The position numbers were made by a program, and so were the translations under genes. Below, piece after piece: positions 7,061-13,397 of a DNA stretch of 13,566 bases. This DNA comes from JAQBYK01 sp964499425. GTDB lineage: Bacteria > Patescibacteriota > Gracilibacteria > UBA1369 > LOWO2-01-FULL-3. The stretch's first letter is position 1. Each line of letters starts with the position of its first letter. The stretch spans positions 1 to 13,566 of the forward strand of contig CAZCLD010000036.1 of assembly GCA_964499425.1 (NCBI GenBank), written 5' to 3'. Under the pieces are notes generated by a model. The model was not told the origin of the DNA, ran no database searches, and saw only the letters and a list, made by a program, of their open reading frames with translations.

Positions 7061-7450
7061 CTATTTTACAGGATTACGAAAAACATAATTGGTAACATCA
7101 AAATAGTATTTATCATCATGAATCAATTTTGCCTTGTACCTGCCTTCAAAGACAGGTCCCCTACGTTCATGCCTCTTATTATAGTATTGAGCAAAAGCCA
7201 TTTGTAATCGATAAAGCATTTGTTGAATACCATCATTATTATCATTTTGAACCAGAATAAAATGATAATGATTATTCATTATGGCCCGTGATTCAATCGA
7301 CACATCGTATTTTTCACTCAATTTCAGAGCTCTTTTGACAAAAAATAGACGCTCAGGACCTTTATTACGAAATATTGGGATCCTACAAAAACCACGATTA
7401 AACACATGATAGTAATGCCCAGGTGCAAATTCAGTTTTTCTATATGGCAT
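7061..7450 (-). CDS. REP-associated tyrosine transposase (IS200-like Y1/HUH), C-terminally short
   Basis: The protein belongs to the Transposase_17/RAYT family, single-strand DNA transposases that nick at hairpins. From ATG 7450 (MPYRKTEF) it has 129 residues. PGHYYHVFNRG (10-20) is the typical opening, MNNHYHFIL (58-66) holds the HUH motif H61-Y62-H63, GPVFEGRYKAKLI (98-110) is the conserved loop, and NYVFRNPVK (121-129) carries the catalytic Tyr, Y122. A TTG at 7471 is in frame but adds residues foreign to the family. Most relatives continue for several tens of residues past the NP motif; here the stop TAG (7061-7063) comes three residues after NP and abuts repeat copy 1. It is therefore either a minimal or a truncated version. 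All visible catalytic residues remain. Confidence 0.85.
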   Translation of the reverse strand: MPYRKTEFAPGHYYHVFNRGFCRIPIFRNKGPERLFFVKRALKLSEKYDVSIESRAIMNNHYHFILVQNDNNDGIQQMLYRLQMAFAQYYNKRHERRGPVFEGRYKAKLIHDDKYYFDVTNYVFRNPVK

Positions 7451-7502
7451 ACCAAAGACAATAACAAACAAACTTAAAATTTTTCTAAATTTTTTTTAAA
7501 CA

Positions 7503-7551
7503 GCTCCGGAGCTCCAAAGGCCTAACCTGTTAATTTAACTGCTCCGGAGCT
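7503..7551 (+). repeat. 49-bp palindromic direct repeat, copy 2
   Basis: This is a perfect copy of 7012-7060, 491 bases downstream, lying between the transposase leader and the trmD promoter. Because the base before it is A, its first palindrome extends to 12 bp (AGCTCCGGAGCT), and the two ends can form an 11-bp stem. It ends 12 bases before the trmD -35 box, so it may insulate or influence that promoter. Confidence 0.9.
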
Positions 7552-7562
7552 AACACAAACAA

Positions 7563-7599
7563 TAGACAATAAATAAACTCCCATTATAATAACCCCACC
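7563..7599 (+). promoter_or_regulatory. Near-leaderless promoter of trmD
   Basis: TAGACA at 7563-7568 matches the -35 consensus at five of six positions. TATAAT at 7585-7590 is a perfect -10, and the spacer is 16 bases. The trmD ATG begins at 7600, only nine bases after the -10, so transcription would start at or within about three bases of the start codon. The bases before ATG (AACCCCACC) contain no Shine-Dalgarno motif. The trmD mRNA is therefore predicted to be leaderless or nearly so. Confidence 0.65.
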
Positions 7600-8244
7600 A
7601 TGCAATTCGACATACTCACAATTTTTCCCCAAATTTTTGATTCCTACCTCAAAGAAAGCATCATTAAACGTGCCATCCAAAACAAACTAATCAAGATCAA
7701 GATCCACGACATCCGCAAATTCTCAAAGGACAAGCACAAGAGAACAGACGATGTCCCTTACGGAGGTGGTGCTGGCATGGTTATGACAGCTCAACCGCTC
7801 CATGACGCCATCACTCACGTCAAAAAGACTAACAAAGGACCAGTAATCTACCTCACCCCTCAAGGCAAAACATTCACACAAATAAGAGCAGAAAAACTAG
7901 CCAGAATTGATTCTATGATCCTGCTTTGTGGCAGATACGAAGGAATAGACCAGAGAATTCGCGACACACTTATAGATCAAGAAATCTCAATTGGCAAATA
8001 TGTTCTCACAGGAGGAGAATTGCCTGCCATGACAGTCATTGATGCTGTGTCTCGCCTCATCCCCGGAGTTTTGGGCAAGGAAGAATCTCACCTCGAAGAT
8101 TCATTCTCTAAATCACTAAAACGAAAGAAGGAGTATCCTCACTACACACGCCCAGCCACATGGAAAGGCATGAAAGTCCCCGAAGTACTACTTTCGGGTC
8201 ATCACAAAGAAATAGAAAAATGGCGCAAGAACATGTGCACCTGA
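7600..8244 (+). CDS. trmD: tRNA (guanine37-N1)-methyltransferase, short C-terminus
   Basis: TrmD methylates N1 of G37 next to the anticodon of tRNAs for Leu, Pro and Arg, using S-adenosylmethionine, and prevents +1 frameshifts. It has a SPOUT trefoil-knot fold and works as a dimer. Visible motifs are MQFDILTIFPQIF (1-13), DDVPYGGGAGMVM (50-62), LCGRYEGIDQR (109-119) and the knot loop SIGKYVLTGGELPAM (130-144). ESHLEDSFS (162-170) includes the expected catalytic Asp, D167, and EYPHYTRPATWKG is at 178-190. The protein has 214 residues against about 240-255 in most species. It stops at KWRKNMCT, losing the usual tail with an RT...RRPDLL motif. A hairpin overlaps the stop. The next gene is in the same frame, separated by the TGA and 21 sense codons. 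Confidence 0.95.
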   Translation: MQFDILTIFPQIFDSYLKESIIKRAIQNKLIKIKIHDIRKFSKDKHKRTDDVPYGGGAGMVMTAQPLHDAITHVKKTNKGPVIYLTPQGKTFTQIRAEKLARIDSMILLCGRYEGIDQRIRDTLIDQEISIGKYVLTGGELPAMTVIDAVSRLIPGVLGKEESHLEDSFSKSLKRKKEYPHYTRPATWKGMKVPEVLLSGHHKEIEKWRKNMCT

Positions 8245-8270
8245 TGTCGTCCTGCGACAATCAAGTGCAC
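8235..8270 (+). promoter_or_regulatory. Hairpin overlapping the trmD stop codon
   Basis: GTGCAC 8235-8240 pairs with 8265-8270. After one C/A mismatch, TGAT 8242-8245 pairs with ATCA 8260-8263. A bulged A follows, then GTCG 8246-8249 pairs with CGAC 8255-8258 around a TCCTG loop. That makes 14 pairs in total. The trmD TGA (8242-8244) is in the 5' arm. No T-run follows, so it is not a standard terminator. It could pause or protect the transcript or set the ratio of trmD to the downstream gene. The 63-base gap 8245-8307 holds nothing else I can name. Confidence 0.6.
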
Positions 8271-8307
8271 ACATGGATCGGAAAGACAATCAAAACTCAC
8301 ACTCAAA

Positions 8308-10038
8308 ATGCTCACATATACACTCACATTCCTAGCCTCAGCAACTCCAATAAGCCTGCTTATCATCTTTGGAATAAGCAAACTTCTCTCAAAACATCAT
8401 CATAAACTCGGACAAACCAGTGTAATCTGCACAACTCTGAAAGGAGTCTTAACGAAAAATGTAAATGTACCTAAAACAATCATTTTCGATAAATTTGAAG
8501 CAGATATCAATCAGGAAAGCGACCTAATTTATCTAGAAAATCAAAAAACAAAAGAAGAAGTTAGGGTTCAGAAAAAACAGCTTTCAAAAAACGAGCACAT
8601 AAAATTAATGGCTATAACTACAACATTGTGCCATTACGCAAAAATCCACAAAGTAGAAACCATCATAGGAAAATTCTTCAAAAGTTGCGCAATATCGACC
8701 TCACAAATCCGCCATGATTACGACATCATAACCGAGATTTCCAGCGACAAAGAAAAAAAATTCTCCACAGTCGTAGTCAAAAATATCGAGAAAAAAGAAA
8801 TCCTATCATTTAGCAAAGGCAATCCTTACAAAATTCTTGAGCGCTGCAAAAGATTACTAATCCATGATAAAAAAATAGAAATAACCCCTCAACTTCGCCG
8901 TAAACTGAAAAAAAGAATAAAAAAACTAAATCAAAATGGCCAAAAAATCATCTCATTCGCTTACAAAGGACTCCCGGTAAAACAGCTAGAACATTACAGC
9001 GAAAGTTTTGTCGAGAACGACCTCGTTCTAATAGGGATGATCGGCATTGGCGATATCATAGATGAAAAAACAATTCCAATCGTTGAAAAAATCAAGGGCA
9101 TAGGAATAAAAACCTATGTTCTTTCAGCCGCGAAAAAAAGAGAAGCAATAGCCATAGCCGAAACTACTAAATTAATTGACTCCCACTACTTTGAAACGCT
9201 AACTCACGAAGACTTAAAAGATATAAGCCAACAAAAACTCGAGAAATTATTCTTAAACCAGGAAAAAGACTATGTTTTTGCAGAAATCAAGAAAGAAGAT
9301 CGTCAAAAAATCATAGCAGCACTTCAAAAGAATGGACACACCATCGTCATGGCAAAACAATCAAACAAGCTGAGCTCCATCCTAAAAGGCATAGAAAAAC
9401 ATCAATACAACAAACAGAATCGCCAAAAAATCATCACTCACGCCCTCAGCTGCAAAATCGCACAAGTTCTTCTGATCTCGACTGCAATTATCTTTAAAGC
9501 CCCACTTCCTCTTTCAATAATAGCAATTGTCGCAATTGATTTGCTGATCAATCTTTTACTTGAGTCCTCCCTAAGAAAGGAAAAAAATGAAGACACACAA
9601 GTTTCTCTTTACAGGCATCTGATTGTCAGTGGATTGATTACAGGAGTAATTCTTACAGGAATATACTTCTGGAATCTCATTCGCCTTGGTTGGTATCCAG
9701 GAGAATCTCTATCTACGCAAAAAGCTAGCACCATGATCTTCATTCTTCTCTGTCTTAGCCAAATATTAAGCGCCCACAGCCTACGTAACAACCAAACATC
9801 CATATTCCTAAACGCACCACTCAAAAACATTTATCTTGCCCTTAGCAGCATAATCACCATCTTAATTCTCTACGCTCTCCTTAATTTCGAGCTACTTTCC
9901 CTCCCTATGCTTTCAAAATTAGACTGGCCAATAGTAATTTTCTCCTTAGTTATAATCCTAACAATAGAGGAAATACGGAAATATTTAATCCGCAAAGATG
10001 AAGTATCTAAGAATAAAAGTCATCCCGAAAAGCTCTAA
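8308..10038 (+). CDS. P-type ATPase-like pseudoenzyme lacking all catalytic motifs
   Basis: This is an intact 576-residue membrane protein, similar to the neighbouring P2 ATPase from M4 onward. M1-M3 and the actuator domain are absent. At TSVICTTLKGVLTKN (37-51), T43 replaces the phosphorylated Asp of DKTGT. The M4 Glu is I15 (P14 is kept). TGDN has become SAAK (273-276), and TGDGVNDAP is lost around 349-357. KG (170-171) of the nucleotide site, FAYK (217-220), R332 at the P-domain Lys position and the C-terminal membrane part survive. Seven membrane segments are likely: about 5-25, 378-396, 400-419, 436-456, 474-490, 506-525 and 540-556. In M5 and M6, K383, D411 and N415 replace N653, N681 and D685. 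No alternative start exists between the trmD stop and ATG 8308. It overlaps the next gene by 41 bases. It cannot pump by the known cycle; a regulatory or structural role is inference. Confidence 0.82.
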   Translation: MLTYTLTFLASATPISLLIIFGISKLLSKHHHKLGQTSVICTTLKGVLTKNVNVPKTIIFDKFEADINQESDLIYLENQKTKEEVRVQKKQLSKNEHIKLMAITTTLCHYAKIHKVETIIGKFFKSCAISTSQIRHDYDIITEISSDKEKKFSTVVVKNIEKKEILSFSKGNPYKILERCKRLLIHDKKIEITPQLRRKLKKRIKKLNQNGQKIISFAYKGLPVKQLEHYSESFVENDLVLIGMIGIGDIIDEKTIPIVEKIKGIGIKTYVLSAAKKREAIAIAETTKLIDSHYFETLTHEDLKDISQQKLEKLFLNQEKDYVFAEIKKEDRQKIIAALQKNGHTIVMAKQSNKLSSILKGIEKHQYNKQNRQKIITHALSCKIAQVLLISTAIIFKAPLPLSIIAIVAIDLLINLLLESSLRKEKNEDTQVSLYRHLIVSGLITGVILTGIYFWNLIRLGWYPGESLSTQKASTMIFILLCLSQILSAHSLRNNQTSIFLNAPLKNIYLALSSIITILILYALLNFELLSLPMLSKLDWPIVIFSLVIILTIEEIRKYLIRKDEVSKNKSHPEKL

Positions 10039-10243
10039 ATCCGGAATAGTAGAGGTAATGCGTGATAGTGAGGGAGAAGAAACCATCAAAATCCGCATCA
10101 AAGCAGTGCCAGAAAAAGGGAAAGCCAACGCAGAGCTAATCAAGTTTTTGAGTAAAGAATACAATGTTCCACGCTCAAACATCTCAATTGTAAGCGGCAA
10201 AACTGAACAAATAAAGTTGATTCGTATAAACCATGCCAATTAA
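9998..10243 (+). CDS. DUF167 (YggU-family) small protein
   Basis: The 81-residue protein fits the DUF167 family, a small alpha/beta fold of unknown biochemical role. It has the opening LRIKVIPKSSKSGIV (4-18), the core IKIRIKAVPEKGKANAELIKF (30-50, with the conserved GKAN) and the end VSGKTEQIKLIRI (65-77). The ATG at 9998 gives the usual N-terminus even though it lies 41 bases inside the preceding gene, and the stop overlaps rsmA by 11 bases. Such nested overlaps suggest translational coupling within the trmD-rsmA operon. Function is not known for the family. Confidence 0.88.
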   Translation: MKYLRIKVIPKSSKSGIVEVMRDSEGEETIKIRIKAVPEKGKANAELIKFLSKEYNVPRSNISIVSGKTEQIKLIRINHAN

Positions 10244-10973
10244 AGCAAAAAAATCTCTGGGTCAGAACTTTCTCAAAAGCGAGAAAGCTCTCGCAAAAAT
10301 CGTTGAAACCGCTGCAATCTCACCACAGGACCACATAATCGAGGTCGGCCCCGGGCAAGGAGTCTTAACAAAAGAGCTGGCTAAGAAAGCTGCTAAAGTC
10401 ACTACAATCGAGTTAGATTCCAGACTCATCCCCGTGCTCCACGAAAGCATATTGGAAAAGCACAAAAATGTGGTTTTGCTCGAACAAGATGCCTTGACCT
10501 ACACTCCCCCAAACACTCCTTATAAAGTCGTCGCTAACATCCCCTACTACATAACCTCCCCACTACTAAACCACTTTCTTCATGCAGAAACACCACCACA
10601 AACCATGACCCTGCTAGTACAAGAGGAAGTTGCTAAAAAAATATGCACTCTCACTCCAAAAATGACCGTCCTTTCACTGCAAGTAGCACTTTTTGGCACT
10701 GCCGAATACGTCAAGAAAGTACCCAAAACCGCTTTTCAACCAGCACCAAAAGTTGATTCAGCCATCATTCACATCGAAACACATCAAACTGACCGCAAAG
10801 TAGCACTCCAAATACTAAAAATCGCCAAACGCGCCTTTTCACAAAGACGCAAAAAACTCTCCAACACTCTTCCAGAATTATTAGACAAACTCACCTCACT
10901 CAAGCTTGAAGATGCTCGCCCACAGCACCTCACCATAGAAGATTGGCAAAAACTAGCTGGGCAGAACACTTGA
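10233..10973 (+). CDS. rsmA: 16S rRNA (adenine1518-N6/adenine1519-N6)-dimethyltransferase
   Basis: RsmA (KsgA) dimethylates two adjacent adenines in helix 45 of 16S rRNA late in 30S assembly. The 246 residues are slightly shorter than E. coli (273). The N-terminal KKSLGQNFL (6-14) is the rRNA-binding signature. The methyltransferase core has EVGPGQGVLTKEL (37-49) for S-adenosylmethionine, the acidic E60 in TIELDSRL, D86 and the catalytic NIPY at 102-105. The C-terminal domain shows AFSQRRKKLSNTL (201-213) and RPQHLTIEDWQKLA (229-242). It begins inside the DUF167 gene and ends 21 bases inside pyrF on the opposite strand. With trmD it forms an RNA-modification operon. Confidence 0.96.
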   Translation: MPIKAKKSLGQNFLKSEKALAKIVETAAISPQDHIIEVGPGQGVLTKELAKKAAKVTTIELDSRLIPVLHESILEKHKNVVLLEQDALTYTPPNTPYKVVANIPYYITSPLLNHFLHAETPPQTMTLLVQEEVAKKICTLTPKMTVLSLQVALFGTAEYVKKVPKTAFQPAPKVDSAIIHIETHQTDRKVALQILKIAKRAFSQRRKKLSNTLPELLDKLTSLKLEDARPQHLTIEDWQKLAGQNT

Positions 10974-11897
10974 AAGATCATTCTTCATCTCTAAAACAGC
11001 CGCTTTGGCCGCTTCACCGTAAGCATTAGGATCGAAATCTAGTTTTTCGTATGCAAAAATAATCCCTCTACTGCTATTCACAATGGCTCCCAAACCATCC
11101 TCATTAAAGCATGGCGCTACATCAGCAGCTCCACCACCTTGCGCCCCATAACCCGGCACTAAAAAGATAGATTTAGGCATAACCTTACGAAGCGTTTTGG
11201 CCTGTTCTGGGTAAGTTGCACCTACAACTGTCCCCACAAAACTATATCCATTCTCCCCCACTTCGTCAGCCCCCCAACTATCAATCAAATGTCCCATTAT
11301 TTCATATAGTGGCTTTCCATCTTTCATTTCAAGATCCTGAATATCTCCACTACTCTTATTCGAGGTCTTCGCTAAGATGAAAACTCCCTTTTCGTATTTC
11401 GCACACTCCTCCACAAAAGGCTTGATACCATCCCATCCAAGATATGCATTCAAAGTGATTGAATCCGCATCAAAAATCGGCATAACCACTTCATCCTCAC
11501 CCTCAAAAATCTCAACTTCACCAAGAAAAGCCCTAGCGTAAGCCGCTGCAGTAGAGCCAATGTCATTCCTCTTCGCATCAGCGATCGTTAATAACCCTTT
11601 AGATTTAGCATATTTCAAAGTCTCTACATAAGCCCTAATCCCCTCAGCACCAAAGATTTCATAGAAAGCAATTTGAGGTTTCACGACAGGAACAATATCC
11701 GCCACAGCGTCAATAATCCCTTTGTTAAACTCAATAATAGCGTCAGCAGCCGCTTGCGTTGGAGTTTTGTCTCCACTCATAGCCACCTTCTTAACAGCTT
11801 CAGGAATTTGATCCAATCTCGGATCCAGGCCTACGCATATCGGATTTCCCTTAGCCTTAACCGCCTCAATTAACTTGTCCGCAAAGTTTTTAGCCAT
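10953..11897 (-). CDS. pyrF: Orotidine 5'-phosphate decarboxylase (type 2)
   Basis: PyrF decarboxylates OMP to UMP, the last step of pyrimidine synthesis, with a TIM-barrel fold and no cofactor. At 314 residues it belongs to the longer subfamily typified by mycobacterial PyrF rather than the E. coli type of about 240. CVGLDPRLD (21-29) opens the barrel. The catalytic DAKRNDIGS (107-115) holds D107, K109 and D112. FLVPGYGAQGGG (245-256) and NSSRGIIFAYE (274-284) form the phosphate site. It starts nine bases after the pyrE stop and ends with TAG, overlapping the rsmA 3' end by 21 bases on the opposite strand. No terminator is visible between the converging genes. Confidence 0.95.
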   Translation of the reverse strand: MAKNFADKLIEAVKAKGNPICVGLDPRLDQIPEAVKKVAMSGDKTPTQAAADAIIEFNKGIIDAVADIVPVVKPQIAFYEIFGAEGIRAYVETLKYAKSKGLLTIADAKRNDIGSTAAAYARAFLGEVEIFEGEDEVVMPIFDADSITLNAYLGWDGIKPFVEECAKYEKGVFILAKTSNKSSGDIQDLEMKDGKPLYEIMGHLIDSWGADEVGENGYSFVGTVVGATYPEQAKTLRKVMPKSIFLVPGYGAQGGGAADVAPCFNEDGLGAIVNSSRGIIFAYEKLDFDPNAYGEAAKAAVLEMKNDLSSVLPS

Positions 11898-11906
11898 AGT
11901 ATTTAG

Positions 11907-12575
11907 TTAAGTTCCATATTCAGCCCTGTAATTCCTTATCACCTCCATCATAGCTTCGTCAATATAAACCTTTCCATCAACTTCCTTGTTATAAAGAGCA
12001 TCAATCACATCATCCAAAGTCACAATCGGATAGACCTCGAAGCCAAATTCTTCTTCAATAGATTTAATTGCGCTCACACCATCATTATTTTTCTCCATCC
12101 TGTCCATTGAAATCAAAACACCCTCCACCTTTGGACGCCCATTTTCCTTCAGTAAAGCCATTGTCTCTCGAATCGCAGTCCCAGCAGTAATCACATCATC
12201 AATCAAAATTACACGAGTATTTTCATCCAAAGGCGCACCAATAATATTATCTTTCGCTCCATACTCCTTTACCTCTTTCCGGTTTACGGAGTACTTTAAG
12301 TTTTTATTGAATTTAGAATAAAGAACAGACACCGTCGCAACACTTAATGGAATCCCTTTATAAGCCGGACCAAAAATAACATCAACTTCCAATCCAGAAG
12401 CTTCTAAAGCTCCCGCATAGGCCTCCGCCAATTTGCTAACCAATTCACCCGTATAAAAACTCCCCGCATTTAAGAAATATGGGGCAACTCGCCCACTTTT
12501 CAACGTAAACTCCCCGAATTTCAAAGCCTCAGCCTTGACCAAAAGTTCAATAAAATCTGTTTTGTACTGTTCCAT
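11907..12575 (-). CDS. pyrE: Orotate phosphoribosyltransferase
   Basis: PyrE joins orotate to PRPP to give OMP, which PyrF then decarboxylates. The 222 residues match the E. coli-like subfamily. Motifs are FTLKSGRVAPYFLN (23-36) for orotate binding, FGPAYKGIPL (68-77), the flexible catalytic loop RKEVKEYGAKDN (99-110) and the PRPP signature VILIDDVITAGTA (122-134). The start ATG lies nine bases after the pyrK stop and has no Shine-Dalgarno site. It is part of the pyrD-pyrK-pyrE-pyrF operon on the minus strand. Confidence 0.96.
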   Translation of the reverse strand: MEQYKTDFIELLVKAEALKFGEFTLKSGRVAPYFLNAGSFYTGELVSKLAEAYAGALEASGLEVDVIFGPAYKGIPLSVATVSVLYSKFNKNLKYSVNRKEVKEYGAKDNIIGAPLDENTRVILIDDVITAGTAIRETMALLKENGRPKVEGVLISMDRMEKNNDGVSAIKSIEEEFGFEVYPIVTLDDVIDALYNKEVDGKVYIDEAMMEVIRNYRAEYGT

Positions 12576-12584
12576 ATTGTAATA

Positions 12585-13397
12585 TTAATTATAGTGTTTT
12601 TTCCCTTGAGCATCCCTGTGGTAGTTGCCCAATTCTGGCAGATCTTTCACATCAGTCCAGGACATAACTGGCCCCTTAGTACAGACCAATTCGCCTGTAT
12701 CATCAATTGCACACTGTCCACAAACTCCAATTCCGCATTTCATATATTTCTCCATGGACAACCAGGCCTCAACGCCAGCATCATCCACAACATGCCCAAC
12801 TGCCTTCATCATAACCTCTGGTCCACAAGTAAAGACTTTCGTAACACCACCTTCAGCCAAAACTTCTTTCAAAACCTCGGTCACAAACCCTTTGTGTCCA
12901 ACTGATCCATCATCGGTAGAAATATGCAAATTAACGCCTTCAAGCTCCTTAATTTTATCAATATACAGCAACAAATCCTCACTCCTTGCTCCCACCAAAA
13001 ACTCTACCTTCACACCCGCATCAACTGCTTGTCGTGCCACAAAATACATCGGCGCAGCGCCATATCCCCCAGCCACAAGGGCCAAATGATTTCCCTTTTT
13101 AAATTCATAATAAGTCCCAAAAGGCCCACGCACTCCGACCTTATCCCCCTCCTTCAAACCATGTAACGCATTACTTGTCTCACCTACGTTGCACACAGTA
13201 ATCCAAAACTCCTTTCCATCATCATAAGCTATAGACATCGGCTTCTCCGCCACACCAGGAATCCACAGCATCAGGAATTGCCCAGGCTTCCCACCCAGTG
13301 AATGATCAAAGACAAAAGTCTTAGTTGAGCTATTCTCTTCGATGGTTTTTTTGATACGCAGGATAGTAAACCTAGTATCGAAACTTTTAAGCGTCAT
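12585..13397 (-). CDS. pyrK: Dihydroorotate dehydrogenase electron-transfer subunit
   Basis: PyrK carries FAD and a 2Fe-2S cluster and passes electrons from the PyrD FMN to NAD+ in class 1B dihydroorotate dehydrogenase. The 270 residues match the family. KPGQFLMLWIPG (37-48) and KPMSIA (52-57) are the FAD-binding strand motifs, RGPFG (90-94) follows, and VAGGYGAAPMYF (108-119) starts the NAD domain. The cluster ligands are C221, C226, C229 and C239 (C-x4-C-x2-C-x9-C), the usual PyrK pattern. The ATG at 13397 overlaps the pyrD end by 11 bases, consistent with the two subunits being made together. Confidence 0.95.
   Translation of the reverse strand: MTLKSFDTRFTILRIKKTIEENSSTKTFVFDHSLGGKPGQFLMLWIPGVAEKPMSIAYDDGKEFWITVCNVGETSNALHGLKEGDKVGVRGPFGTYYEFKKGNHLALVAGGYGAAPMYFVARQAVDAGVKVEFLVGARSEDLLLYIDKIKELEGVNLHISTDDGSVGHKGFVTEVLKEVLAEGGVTKVFTCGPEVMMKAVGHVVDDAGVEAWLSMEKYMKCGIGVCGQCAIDDTGELVCTKGPVMSWTDVKDLPELGNYHRDAQGKKHYN

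Larger units (their letters stand above)
7012..7551. mobile_element. REP-type repeat / transposase / REP-type repeat unit
   Basis: A minus-strand Y1 (HUH) transposase gene is bracketed by two perfect 49-bp direct repeats, giving a 540-bp unit between the ATPase and trmD. RAYT transposases in other bacteria are commonly flanked by the REP palindromes they act on (family knowledge), and this arrangement fits. No target-site duplication is seen outside the repeats (bases 7011 and 7502 differ, as do 7061 and 7552), as expected for Y1 enzymes. The alternative, that the 442 bases between the repeats are the insertion and one repeat is older, cannot be excluded. The span between transposase start and copy 2 (7451-7502) is very AT-rich and holds a 7-bp A/T hairpin (AAAATTT with AAATTTT). 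Confidence 0.72.

Noticed and set aside
7035..7075. Repeat copy 1 as the transcription terminator of the ATPase
   Set aside because: The palindrome is followed only by TCTATTTTAC, a weak and interrupted T-run, and the same sequence occurs as copy 2 where no gene ends. A mobile repeat explains it better.
7012..7551. CRISPR array
   Set aside because: There are only two repeats, 442 bases apart, and the space between them encodes a transposase. There is no regular spacing.
8160..8405. Plus-strand open frame bridging trmD and the pseudo-ATPase
   Set aside because: It overlaps both genes in another frame, shows no family resemblance, and the two flanking genes explain the region.
12588..12593. 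TATAAT upstream of pyrE on the minus strand as a separate pyrE promoter
   Set aside because: It coincides with the last codons of pyrK, and no -35 box stands 16-18 bases upstream. AT-rich coding DNA gives such matches by chance.
12625..13089. Plus-strand open frame of 154 codons opposite pyrK
   Set aside because: It is antisense to the well-conserved pyrK, and its Ser/Thr/Pro-rich composition is a mirror of that gene's codons.
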